Shown in pieces: positions 16,734 through 24,818 of a stretch of 64,000 nucleotides of DNA. The first letter of the stretch is position 1, and each line of letters opens with the position of its first letter. A model generated the notes under the pieces. That model worked only from the letters and a program-made list of their open reading frames with translations. It was not told the DNA's origin and searched no databases. The translations under genes were made by a program, and so were the position numbers. The stretch comes from Rhodobacteraceae bacterium Araon29. GTDB lineage: Bacteria; Pseudomonadota; Alphaproteobacteria; Rhodobacterales; Rhodobacteraceae. Location of the stretch: the NCBI GenBank assembly GCA_039640505.1, contig CP046865.1:186001-250000 (forward strand). The letters run 5' to 3'.

Positions 16734-17320
16734 AGCTGCGCTAACAGCTCTGAGTGCCGGTCAATATAAGCCTGCCGCGCCGCTTTGGGCGCCCGAAGAT
16801 CAATTTTAAGACCGTTAATAAGGCTGTGGTCTGGCGCCCCAAAAAATCCATTGGCTTCTTTGGCGGAAAACCCTGCGATCTGGGTGGCTTCCATCCATGC
16901 GCTTATTTTATCGGCCTTTTTAATCTGCTTTTTAATCGTCGTTGGCAGTTTGGCGGGCAGACCAAAGCGAATGTGAATTGCAGCGCTAAGTCGCTCATCT
17001 AGTACCTCATAGCCCGGCCCCACCGCGGCTTTGACAGGCGAAATCATATCTCCGATGACATATTCGGGCGCATCATGCAGCAGCGCGGCAAGCCGCCATT
17101 TGGCGGGGACTTTGGGGGCAAGACGGCCATAGATATCTTCAACAAGCAGCGAATGTTCGGCCACGGAATATGCGAAATCGCCCTGAGTTTGACCATTCCA
17201 GCGTGCCACAAAAGCCAGCCCATGGGCAATATCTTCGACTTCGATATCCACAGGCGTCGGGTCCAGTAAATCGAGCCGGCGACCCGAAAGCATTCTTTGC
17301 CATGCGCGTGGTTGTTTCAT
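16730..17320 (-). CDS. HD-domain phosphohydrolase (YfbR-like)
   Basis: 196 residues with the HD signature: histidine in AEHSLLVEDIYGR near residue 51, the HD pair in LAALLHDAPEYVIGDM near 80, and a distal Asp in EVLDERLSAAIHIRFG. The YVIGDMISPVK stretch resembles the 5'-deoxynucleotidase YfbR family, so nucleotide dephosphorylation is likely. Two-gene leftward operon with the GNAT gene. It is divergent from ahcY, 190 bp away. Confidence 0.85.
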   Translation of the reverse strand: MKQPRAWQRMLSGRRLDLLDPTPVDIEVEDIAHGLAFVARWNGQTQGDFAYSVAEHSLLVEDIYGRLAPKVPAKWRLAALLHDAPEYVIGDMISPVKAAVGPGYEVLDERLSAAIHIRFGLPAKLPTTIKKQIKKADKISAWMEATQIAGFSAKEANGFFGAPDHSLINGLKIDLRAPKAARQAYIDRHSELLAQL

Positions 17321-17510
17321 TTAGACCTCTTGCAGTTGTAATGATGTCTGCACGAAGCAGGCCCTATGCGCAAGCTTTGGGCATCAGGGAACTTTGTTTC
17401 TTTGCCGCTAGCGGGGTGCGTGAGACAAAAGTGACGTGCTGCTTTACCTGATTGCCGTGTGATCTAAGTTATGTTACGCGCCATGTTGAGAATTTTAGGA
17501 GATCGAACCT

Positions 17511-18902
17511 GTGAGCACTGATTTTATAGTCAAAGACATTGCCCTGGCCGAATTTGGCCGCAAAGAATTGGATATTGCCGAAACCGAAATGCCCGGATTG
17601 ATGGCGCTGCGTAAAGAATATGGCGAAAGCAAACCACTGACCGGTGCGCGTATCGTTGGATCGCTGCATATGACTATTCAAACCGCTGTTTTAATCGAAA
17701 CATTGGTAGAGCTGGGCGCAGGTGTGCGCTGGGCCTCATGTAATATTTTTTCGACCCAAGACCATGCGGCGGCGGCGATAGCCGCAGGTGGAACGCCAGT
17801 GTTTGCGATCAAAGGTCAAACTTTGACCGAGCATTGGGATTACCTTGACCGGTCCTTTATGTTCCCCGAGGGCGCGAATATGATTTTGGATGATGGCGGC
17901 GATGCAACGCTTTACGTGTTGCTGGGTGCGCGGGTGGAAGCCGGTGAAACCGACCTGATTGCGGTGCCCACTTCAGAAGAGGAAGAGGCTGTTTTTGCAC
18001 AGATCAAAAAGCGCATGGCCGAAAGCCCCGGCTGGTTCACAAAGCAGCGTGATATGATCCAGGGTGTGTCCGAAGAAACCACCACTGGCGTGCACCGTTT
18101 GTATGAGTTGGTCAAACAGGGCCAATTGCCGTTTCCTGCGATAAATGTGAACGACAGCGTCACCAAGTCTAAGTTTGACAATAAATACGGCTGTAAAGAA
18201 TCATTGGTGGATGGTATCCGCCGTGCCACCGATACGATGATGGCCGGCAAAGTGGCTGTTGTGTGCGGTTATGGCGATGTGGGCAAGGGCTCTGCTGCTT
18301 CACTGCGCGGCGCGGGTGCACGTGTAAAAGTTACCGAAGTTGATCCGATCTGTGCCTTGCAAGCGGCCATGGACGGGTTTGAAGTGGTGCTGCTTGAAGA
18401 TGAGTTGGACACAGCCGATATATTTATCACCACCACCGGCAACAAAGATGTTATCCGTATCGAACATATGCGCGGTATGAAGGATATGGCGATCGTTGGT
18501 AACATCGGCCATTTTGATAACGAAATCCAAGTGGCGCATCTAAAAAATCACAAATGGACCAATATCAAAGAGCAGGTTGATATGATCGAAATGCCAAATG
18601 GCAACCGTTTGATTTTGCTGTCCGAAGGCCGCCTTTTGAACCTTGGAAATGCAACCGGCCATCCGTCCTTTGTGATGTCTGCGTCCTTTACCAACCAAGT
18701 GCTGGCCCAGATCGAACTTTGGACCAAAGGCGATGATTACAACGATGACGTCTATATCCTGCCCAAGCATTTGGATGAGAAAGTGGCGCGGCTGCATCTG
18801 GGCCGTATCGGTGTCAAGCTGACCACATTGGACAAAGATCAGGCTGACTATATTGGCGTAACGCCAGAGGGGCCATTCAAGCCTGAACACTATCGGTATT
18901 AA
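17511..18902 (+). CDS. ahcY: S-adenosyl-L-homocysteine hydrolase
   Basis: 463 residues, full length. GTG start with TAGGAG 8 bp upstream. The N-terminal [36 protein letters not shown], the NAD-binding [20 protein letters not shown], and the C-terminal [17 protein letters not shown] with KPEHYRY are all family hallmarks. It splits S-adenosylhomocysteine to adenosine and homocysteine, keeping methyltransferases active. No convincing SAH riboswitch was recognised in the 190 bp upstream. A structured RNA candidate follows 150 bp downstream. Confidence 0.98.
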   Translation: MSTDFIVKDIALAEFGRKELDIAETEMPGLMALRKEYGESKPLTGARIVGSLHMTIQTAVLIETLVELGAGVRWASCNIFSTQDHAAAAIAAGGTPVFAIKGQTLTEHWDYLDRSFMFPEGANMILDDGGDATLYVLLGARVEAGETDLIAVPTSEEEEAVFAQIKKRMAESPGWFTKQRDMIQGVSEETTTGVHRLYELVKQGQLPFPAINVNDSVTKSKFDNKYGCKESLVDGIRRATDTMMAGKVAVVCGYGDVGKGSAASLRGAGARVKVTEVDPICALQAAMDGFEVVLLEDELDTADIFITTTGNKDVIRIEHMRGMKDMAIVGNIGHFDNEIQVAHLKNHKWTNIKEQVDMIEMPNGNRLILLSEGRLLNLGNATGHPSFVMSASFTNQVLAQIELWTKGDDYNDDVYILPKHLDEKVARLHLGRIGVKLTTLDKDQADYIGVTPEGPFKPEHYRY

Positions 18903-19049
18903 GCCGGAGTGTTTGGCGCCACTTAGCGCGGACTGGCGCATTGATTTAACCAGATCAAACAGCGTTAGAACAGTGCGCGTGATTTAAAGAAAATTTGCGT
19001 CACTTGGTTCTTGGTTTTCTTTGCGAAACTGGGTTAACTATAAATACCG

Positions 19050-19150
19050 CGCCAGGACGGCCGGACCCTATCTAGAAACCTGACGTGCCGTGGGAGCACA
19101 AGGGGTGATATGAGGGTTCTGGCCACCGCGTCGGAGCCCTCATTTTTTTA
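19050..19150 (+). ncRNA. Structured small RNA candidate downstream of ahcY
   Basis: A -10-like TATAAA lies at 19039-19044 (the -35 is weak). The transcript would fold into a long hairpin: GGCC (19059-19062) with GGCC (19121-19124), ACCCT (19065-19069) with AGGGT (19113-19117), ATC (19070-19072) with GAT (19107-19109), and an inner GTGC/GCAC hairpin (19085-19098). It ends in a strong terminator. No plus-strand gene follows, so it is a stand-alone RNA or the 3' end of a long ahcY transcript. I could not match it to 4.5S, tmRNA, RNase P or a known riboswitch; a 6S-like RNA is possible but unproven. The rest of 18903-19286 shows nothing else. Confidence 0.55.
19111..19149 (+). terminator. Rho-independent terminator of the RNA downstream of ahcY
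   Basis: TGAGGG (19111-19116) pairs with CCCTCA (19137-19142), followed directly by seven Ts. The left arm is also the right arm of the upstream long hairpin, so the two pairings exclude each other. Confidence 0.8.
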
Positions 19151-19286
19151 CAACAGCGCTGCTTGTGAAAATGGCAAGCTGGCTATTGGCCCGTTGATCC
19201 TTATCAAGACAGTTAAAATGCTTATGTGGGTCGAGAGGGTAAAGCGCCGTGCAGGAATTTGAAACCGACCGGCGCTTTAACCAAGA

Positions 19287-20327
19287 CTAGCCCACCTTGA
19301 CGATCTGTTTGCCAAAGTTTTCCCCGTTCAGCAGACCCATGAACGCGCGCGGCGCATTTTCAAGCCCCTCGGTGATATCCTCTTGATAGGTGATTTGGCC
19401 TTTTGCCAACATCGGACCAACATCGCGCAGGAAATCAACATAGCGGTCCCAGTGATCAGAAATGATAAATCCGTTCACTGACAGCCGGCTCACAAGGATT
19501 GTGCGCCAAAGTTTTGGCAGATTATCCCTTTCACCTCCGGCATTTGCGCCCAATGCGCCCGCGTTATACCAGCTGATCAATCCACAAAGCGGAATACGCC
19601 CACCCACATTCATCAGCGGCAGCACGGCTTCGAAAATCTTACCGGCCACATTTTCAAAATAAATATCCACGCCTTTAGGGCATTGCTCGGCAATGGCCGC
19701 GCGCATCGCTCTGGCGTCAGCGTATTCTTTATGGTCAAGACAGACATCAAAGCCGAATTTTTCCACTGCGAGCGCGCATTTTTCTGCGCCGCCGGCAATA
19801 CCCACCGTGCGCAGACCGCGCGCTTTGGCCACTTGACCGACCATCGAGCCAACCGGGCCAGTGGCGGCCGCAACTACAAGGGTTTCGCCGGCTTTGGGGC
19901 GGCCCAACTCCATCAGGCCGTACCAACCGGTAAACCCGGGCATGCCAAGTACACCAAGGGCGGTTGTGATCGGGGCCAGTTTGGGGTCAAGTTTGCGCAG
20001 CTCTTTGGCTTTAATGCAGGCATGGCTGGCCCAGCCAAGCATTCCAAATACATAATCGCCTGCTGCAAAATCCGCAGCGTTCGTTGCCACAACCTGACCC
20101 ACTGCGCCGCCTTCCATTGTGCCGCCAAGTGGCACCGGGTTGGCATAGGATTTTGCATCATCCATGCGGCCCCGCATATAAGGATCAAGCGACATATAGT
20201 GCACCTCAACCAGAACCTCGCCTTCGGCAGGCGTTGGCATGGGAATACTTTCCAGCAGAAAATCTTCATCGGCAGGGGTGCCCACCGGCCTGCGGGCCAA
20301 GGCAATTCGTTGCATGGTTTCGGTCAT
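19287..20327 (-). CDS. NADP-dependent oxidoreductase (zinc-independent MDR, CurA-like)
   Basis: 346 residues. The N-terminus ALARRPVGTPADEDFLLES and VEVHYMSLDPYMRGRMDD are typical of the leukotriene B4 dehydrogenase/CurA branch, with the nucleotide-binding AAATGPVGSMVGQVAKARG near residue 155 and YFENVAGKIFEAVLPLMN near 225. It reduces the double bond of alpha,beta-unsaturated carbonyls with NADPH. Last gene of the leftward acyl-CoA operon, 11 bp after the thioesterase gene. Confidence 0.92.
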   Translation of the reverse strand: MTETMQRIALARRPVGTPADEDFLLESIPMPTPAEGEVLVEVHYMSLDPYMRGRMDDAKSYANPVPLGGTMEGGAVGQVVATNAADFAAGDYVFGMLGWASHACIKAKELRKLDPKLAPITTALGVLGMPGFTGWYGLMELGRPKAGETLVVAAATGPVGSMVGQVAKARGLRTVGIAGGAEKCALAVEKFGFDVCLDHKEYADARAMRAAIAEQCPKGVDIYFENVAGKIFEAVLPLMNVGGRIPLCGLISWYNAGALGANAGGERDNLPKLWRTILVSRLSVNGFIISDHWDRYVDFLRDVGPMLAKGQITYQEDITEGLENAPRAFMGLLNGENFGKQIVKVG

Positions 20328-20338
20328 CTTATTCTCCT

Positions 20339-20761
20339 TTATGGTGGACTGCTACGATAGCGAAATACGCCAGTTGCGCTGGCAATTTTTGTGGATAGGT
20401 TATCGCTGAGAGAGGCGTCAGCGAAAAATGTTTTGCGGCCGCCGCCGGTACGATTGGCGGTGGCGATTAACAGATCGCCTTTGCATTGGGCCAGATAATT
20501 GACGTTTAAGTTAAGCGTCATAGCCCAGCGCGGCGGCGCACCCTTTGGGGCAAAACAGCCAGCATAGCCCATGGCTGTATCGGCCAATGTGGCATAAACG
20601 CCTCCATGCGGTATGCCCTGCCGGTTCATCAAAAAATCAGCCAAAGGCAATTCAAGCCGGCAATAACCTTCGGACCAATCGGCCAAAACAAACCCCAGAT
20701 GACGCTGTAGCGGATAGGGGCGTTCATCGTGGAAATGCGCAGGATGGTCGATACCGCTCAT
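20339..20761 (-). CDS. PaaI-family hotdog thioesterase
   Basis: 140 residues. The hotdog active-site stretch is NRQGIPHGGVYATLADTAMGYA (core GIPHGGVYATLAD), and WAMTLNLNVNYLAQCKGDLL is the usual second motif. It likely hydrolyses acyl-CoA esters, perhaps as a release or recycling step for the pathway. Overlaps the phosphotransferase gene by 4 bp. Confidence 0.9.
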   Translation of the reverse strand: MSGIDHPAHFHDERPYPLQRHLGFVLADWSEGYCRLELPLADFLMNRQGIPHGGVYATLADTAMGYAGCFAPKGAPPRWAMTLNLNVNYLAQCKGDLLIATANRTGGGRKTFFADASLSDNLSTKIASATGVFRYRSSPP

Positions 20762-21786
20762 ACTGTTTTTGCAGCTTTTAAGCCGGCAGCCGCAAAAACT
20801 GAAACATAGTGGCCGACTTTCAATGCCCGCTCGGGGTTTGAGGCATTGCCGTCAAGCGCCCGCTTTTTCACGCCTTGCAGAATGCCGGCCATGCGGAAAA
20901 AGCAAAACGCCAAGTAAAACCCGAACCGGTCTATGCCGGCCAATCCGCGCCGCGCGCAATAAAGATCAATAAAGGCTTGATCTTCCATTAGGCCCTGCGC
21001 CTTTCGGTCGATCCCTGCCAGCCCGCGCCCCTCGGGGCCGGTCGGCATGGCCCATTGCATGATCACTGCCGCCAAATCGGCAAACGGATGCCCGATGGTC
21101 GACAGCTCCCAATCCAGCACTGCAAGACATTCGGGGCCGGATTTTGAAAACAGCATATTGTCGATCCGGTAATCGCCATGCACCAAGGTCCGCTGGCCGT
21201 CATCATCAGGAAGATTATTGTCCAGCCATTGGATCAGCGCATCCATATCAGGGATATGCTCTGTCTCGCTGGCCTTATACTGTTTTGCCCAGCGGCTGAT
21301 TTGCCTTTGATAGTAATTGCCTTCGGGACCAAAATCTGACAGCTGCACCGCGTCAATGTCCACATCATGGATTGCGGCCAAAACACGGTTCATTTCCTCT
21401 TGGATCCTGCTGCGGTCGTCTTGGGCAACATCCGGCAGGACCGGGTTGTCGTAATTTATCCCGTCAACCATATCCATCACATAAAAGGCAGAGCCGATCA
21501 CCGCATCATCTTCGCACAGCAAATGCATGCGCGCGACGGGCACATCGGAGTGTTCAAGCGCCTTTTGCACCCGAAATTCGCGATCAACTGCATGCGCCGA
21601 TTTGAGCAATACGCCCGGCGGCTTGCGGCGCAGAACATAGTCTTTGCCTGGCGTGATCAGCCGGAAAGTCGGGTTTGATTGCCCACCGGCAAATTTCTCG
21701 GCACTTAAAGGGCCATTAAATCCAGCCAAGCGGTCACTCAGCCATACACTGACTGCTTCGGTATCTAGATGGGCAGTGTCTGACAT
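20758..21786 (-). CDS. Phosphotransferase family protein (APH fold, acyl-CoA dehydrogenase-associated type)
   Basis: 342 residues with the aminoglycoside-phosphotransferase fold: FAGGQSNPTFRLITPGKDYVLRRKPPG at the N-terminus, the catalytic loop LVHGDYRIDNMLF and the metal-binding VLDWELSTIGHPFADLA. This subfamily, typified by the N-terminal half of ACAD10/11, phosphorylates 4-hydroxyacyl-CoA in the breakdown of hydroxy fatty acids. That role would fit its place among acyl-CoA enzymes, though no acyl-CoA dehydrogenase is in this operon. Confidence 0.9.
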   Translation of the reverse strand: MSDTAHLDTEAVSVWLSDRLAGFNGPLSAEKFAGGQSNPTFRLITPGKDYVLRRKPPGVLLKSAHAVDREFRVQKALEHSDVPVARMHLLCEDDAVIGSAFYVMDMVDGINYDNPVLPDVAQDDRSRIQEEMNRVLAAIHDVDIDAVQLSDFGPEGNYYQRQISRWAKQYKASETEHIPDMDALIQWLDNNLPDDDGQRTLVHGDYRIDNMLFSKSGPECLAVLDWELSTIGHPFADLAAVIMQWAMPTGPEGRGLAGIDRKAQGLMEDQAFIDLYCARRGLAGIDRFGFYLAFCFFRMAGILQGVKKRALDGNASNPERALKVGHYVSVFAAAGLKAAKTV

Positions 21787-21795
21787 GGTTGGCCT

Positions 21796-22461
21796 TTAGC
21801 TATAGGTCAAAAACTGATGAGTTTCGGCCGTGATATGCGGCGTTTCATTGAACCCGTGTAGATAACAGGCTTTTTGCGTAAAAATAAAGCGTGTGAGCGA
21901 ACAGTTCTTGACCTGCAGTTGCAGTTTAATCTGTTGATCCGGCGGGCTTTGCATCACAGATGCCACCATCTGGCCAATTGGGCCGCCTGAACTCACGGCT
22001 AGGACGGTAGATGGTCCGCCGCGCATGATGAATTGCCGGGCGGCTTCGATGCGCTGGGTAAAGGTGGCCCAGCTCTCTGGCGGATCGGTGATCTCATCGC
22101 GCTGCCACGCCAGAACAGTTTCGCGCAGGGTTTTAAAATGGGTTTTGCGGTCACTATGCATATCTTTGGGGCCGCTGCCGGCTCCAAATCGCGCATTCAG
22201 CAGTCCGGTAAAGTCAAATTCATTCAGCCCAGCGTGAATTTCTGGCGCAACCGCTGCCATCCCCATGCCCCGCTGAATACCCTCAAGTGTTTCGCGGTGG
22301 CGGTTTAAATCGCCGATCACCCAAAGATCCGGCCGCACGCCCTGTGCGGCGATGGCTTGCCCAAGGGCAAAGCTTTGCGCGTGGCCAAGATCAGACAGCA
22401 CGTCATAATTATCCGCGCCAAAACTGGCCTGAGCGTGTCTAGCCAGATAAAGTTCAGCCAT
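21796..22461 (-). CDS. Histidine phosphatase family protein
   Basis: 221 residues from the ATG at 22461, which puts the RHA motif near the N-terminus (MAELYLARHAQASFG) as is normal; a start at 22491 would add ten residues lying inside the upstream gene. The catalytic His is in ARHAQ. The usual second motif reads AVSSGGPIGQM near residue 165. It overlaps the upstream gene by 8 bp. The substrate is unknown; the kinase-like neighbour suggests the two may act on the same phosphorylated intermediate. Confidence 0.85.
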   Translation of the reverse strand: MAELYLARHAQASFGADNYDVLSDLGHAQSFALGQAIAAQGVRPDLWVIGDLNRHRETLEGIQRGMGMAAVAPEIHAGLNEFDFTGLLNARFGAGSGPKDMHSDRKTHFKTLRETVLAWQRDEITDPPESWATFTQRIEAARQFIMRGGPSTVLAVSSGGPIGQMVASVMQSPPDQQIKLQLQVKNCSLTRFIFTQKACYLHGFNETPHITAETHQFLTYS

Positions 22462-23437
22462 TCGCTTGCCCAAACAGGCGGTCTTTGGCATGGCCGTATT
22501 GCGCGGTAAATTGATCTACCAATTCTTGGGTTGTCATATGGGTTTTGATCGCCCCAATGCCCTGACCTGACCCCCAGATTTCTTTCCATGATTTTGGCTT
22601 TTCGCGGTCTTGGGAAAAATCCATTGAGCTGGCATCGGCGCTGGGCAGATTATCAGGGTCCATTCCGGCCCGCGAGATTGAGGGCTTTAGATAGTTGCCA
22701 TCCACACCGGTAAAGAGCGAGGAATAGACAATGTCGTCGGCGCTACTGTCGATGATCATTTGTTTGTAATCGGCGACTGCATTGGCCTCTTTTGTGGCGA
22801 TAAAAGGCGATCCAATATAGGCCAGATCGGCGCCCATAGCCTGAGCGGCCAGAATACTGCCGCCGGTTGCAATCGAGCCAGATAACATCAGCGGGCCTGT
22901 GAACCATTCGCGGATTTCGCTGATCAGGGCCATTGGCGATAAAGCGCCGGCATGCCCGCCCGCACCTGCGGCGACCGCGATCAATCCATCCGCGCCTTTT
23001 TCGATCGCTTTTTTGGCAAAGCGGTTGTTGATAATATCATGCAGGGCGATGCCGCCGCAGCTATGGGCGGCGTCATTCACCTCGACGCGGGCCCCCAGCG
23101 ATGTAATCCAGATCGGTACTTTCCATTTGGCGCATATTTCAACATCGCGATCAAGCCGCGCATTTGACCGGTGCACGATCTGATTGACTGCAAAAGGCGC
23201 CGCCGGATTGTCTGGGTTCGCTTGGTTATAGCGGTCAAGCTCTTCTGTGATCTGCTTTAGCCAGCGCTCTAGCTCAATCGGCTCGCCGTCTTTTTCCCGC
23301 GCGTTGAGCGCTGGAAACGAGCCGACAATGCCGGCTTTGCATTGGGCAATCACCAGATCAGGATTTGAGATAATGAAAAGCGGCGCTGCGATCACAGGAA
23401 GGCGCAGACCTGTTAGTTGCGATGGAAGTTTGGTCAT
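22454..23437 (-). CDS. Nitronate monooxygenase / NPD-type FMN protein
   Basis: 327 residues of the 2-nitropropane dioxygenase-like TIM barrel: LRLPVIAAPLFIISNPDLVIAQ at the N-terminus, ADGLIAVAAGAGGHAGALSPMALI in the middle (the GAGGHAG phosphate-binding segment), and SGSIATGGSILAAQAMGADLAYIGS near residue 200. Such FMN enzymes oxidise nitronates or reduce enoyl substrates; within this operon an acyl-chain oxidoreductase role is equally possible. Confidence 0.9.
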   Translation of the reverse strand: MTKLPSQLTGLRLPVIAAPLFIISNPDLVIAQCKAGIVGSFPALNAREKDGEPIELERWLKQITEELDRYNQANPDNPAAPFAVNQIVHRSNARLDRDVEICAKWKVPIWITSLGARVEVNDAAHSCGGIALHDIINNRFAKKAIEKGADGLIAVAAGAGGHAGALSPMALISEIREWFTGPLMLSGSIATGGSILAAQAMGADLAYIGSPFIATKEANAVADYKQMIIDSSADDIVYSSLFTGVDGNYLKPSISRAGMDPDNLPSADASSMDFSQDREKPKSWKEIWGSGQGIGAIKTHMTTQELVDQFTAQYGHAKDRLFGQANG

Positions 23438-23455
23438 TTCTTTGGAAGTCCTTGG

Positions 23456-23911
23456 TTAAAAATACTGTCTGCCAATCCATTCGGCGATCAGCGCGGGGCG
23501 CTCTTGGCCCTCAATTTCTACGGTGATGTCCCATATATTGGTCACTTCGGTTGGTTTGGGGTGACGCACGCTTTTCAATGTGAAATGCGCGCGCACACGC
23601 GCACCGGATTTCACCGGCGAGATGAACCGGATTTTATCAAAACCATAGTTCACGCCCATAGTGGCGCCTTCGATGTCTGGGACACCGTCGTAAATCATCG
23701 CCGAAAGCATCGATAAGGTCAAAAACCCATGCGCAATGGTGGTGCCAAACGGCGTCTTTTCAGCCGCTTTTTCGTCCACGTGGATAAACTGATGGTCTTC
23801 TGTCACATCGGCGAAATTATCAATCCGGCTTTGATCAATCTCGAACCAGCGCGAAGTGCCAACTTTCTGGCCCTCAAGCTTTAAAAAATCATCTAGTGCA
23901 ATGCTGCTCAT
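23456..23911 (-). CDS. MaoC-family (R)-hydratase/dehydratase
   Basis: 151 residues, a single hotdog domain with the hydratase-2 motif: DQSRIDNFADVTEDHQFIHVDEKAAEKTPFGTTIAHGFLTLSML (catalytic Asp in FADVTEDHQ, His in the same loop, and GTTIAHGF). It hydrates trans-2-enoyl-CoA. It lies 3 bp downstream of the SDR gene. Confidence 0.92.
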   Translation of the reverse strand: MSSIALDDFLKLEGQKVGTSRWFEIDQSRIDNFADVTEDHQFIHVDEKAAEKTPFGTTIAHGFLTLSMLSAMIYDGVPDIEGATMGVNYGFDKIRFISPVKSGARVRAHFTLKSVRHPKPTEVTNIWDITVEIEGQERPALIAEWIGRQYF

Positions 23912-23914
23912 CGC

Positions 23915-24730
23915 CTAATCCTCTCCGAATATCGAAGCTCCGGTGGCCACGTTTATGCCGCCAGAGACAGGGATCACTGCGCCGGTTATGTAAGATCCGC
24001 CATAGCCGCAAAGAAACTGAAGACAGGCGGCGATATCTTCTGGCCGCCCGATACGGCCGCTTGGCACTCGCTCGGCAACCCGATCTGCGCCGCTGTCCTG
24101 ACCGATGGCAAAATCGGTCATCCCGGATTGAAATGGCCCCGGGGCCAAAGCGTTGACCGTGATATGACGCGGGCCCAGTTCTTTAGCCAGAATGCGGGTC
24201 ATATGATGTACCCCTGCTTTCGAGACCGAATAAGAATAGGCGCCATCGCCCATAGGCACTTCGCCCATCACGCTGCCAACATTGACCACCCGCGCCGGAT
24301 CGTCCACCGTTCCCGCATCCGCCAGCATATCGCCCAGACCTTGGGTCAGGTGGAACATGCCAGTCACGTTCAGGGCCATCACCTTTTCCCAAGCGTCATA
24401 GGGGAAAACGCCAAATGGCATGCCCCAAGTGCGCCCTGCGTTGTTCATCAGGATGTTCAATGCACCGGTGCGCTGCTGCACTGCGCTGATCAAGGTCTCA
24501 ATACCCTCGGCGCTGCCGACATCGCCGCCAAAGCCCTCGGCAGAGCCGGCAAGATCGGCGGCGTTTATAGCGGCGGCAACCTCGGCGCAGGCTTCTGCCT
24601 TGCGGCTTGCAATGAGAACACGCGCGCCGGCAGCGGCCAGTCCTGTGGCGGCCATCCGCCCAATACCGGTGGCCCCGCCAGTGACTAAAGCGGTTTTGCC
24701 GGTTAATCCAAAAAGACTGTCAGGCGTCAT
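23915..24730 (-). CDS. Short-chain dehydrogenase/reductase
   Basis: 271 residues. Cofactor motif TGGATGIGRMAATGLAAAG near residue 18, NNAG in LNILMNNAGRTWG near 90, catalytic Ser in VVNVGSVMGEV, and YSYSVSKAGVHHM with the catalytic Tyr and Lys. The PGPFQSGMTDFA motif and C-terminal YITGAVIPVSGGI are typical. It presumably oxidises a 3-hydroxyacyl intermediate made by the neighbouring hydratase. Confidence 0.94.
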   Translation of the reverse strand: MTPDSLFGLTGKTALVTGGATGIGRMAATGLAAAGARVLIASRKAEACAEVAAAINAADLAGSAEGFGGDVGSAEGIETLISAVQQRTGALNILMNNAGRTWGMPFGVFPYDAWEKVMALNVTGMFHLTQGLGDMLADAGTVDDPARVVNVGSVMGEVPMGDGAYSYSVSKAGVHHMTRILAKELGPRHITVNALAPGPFQSGMTDFAIGQDSGADRVAERVPSGRIGRPEDIAACLQFLCGYGGSYITGAVIPVSGGINVATGASIFGED

Positions 24731-24818
24731 GTGATTTCCCTATTTTGGTCCAATTAGAAAAAAGCTGTTTGACACAATGTACAAGTGGTCAATTGACAAA
24801 TGCCGTTACGTTTTTGGC

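Noticed and set aside
17321-17510. SAH riboswitch upstream of ahcY
   Set aside because: I could not find the conserved core or a pseudoknot-like pairing of known SAH or SAM/SAH riboswitches in this leader.
18902-19020. Possible tRNA or rRNA in the ahcY downstream gap
   Set aside because: No T-loop GTTCGA pattern, CCA end or cloverleaf pairing was found.
19683-20360. 225-residue open frame on the plus strand
   Set aside because: It lies entirely opposite the well-supported oxidoreductase and thioesterase genes, has no family-like motifs and no ribosome site; it is a by-product of GC-rich codons on the other strand.
24128-24688. 186-residue open frame on the plus strand opposite the SDR gene
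   Set aside because: The minus strand carries all catalytic motifs of an SDR; the plus frame is rich in His, Arg and Gly as expected of an antisense shadow.
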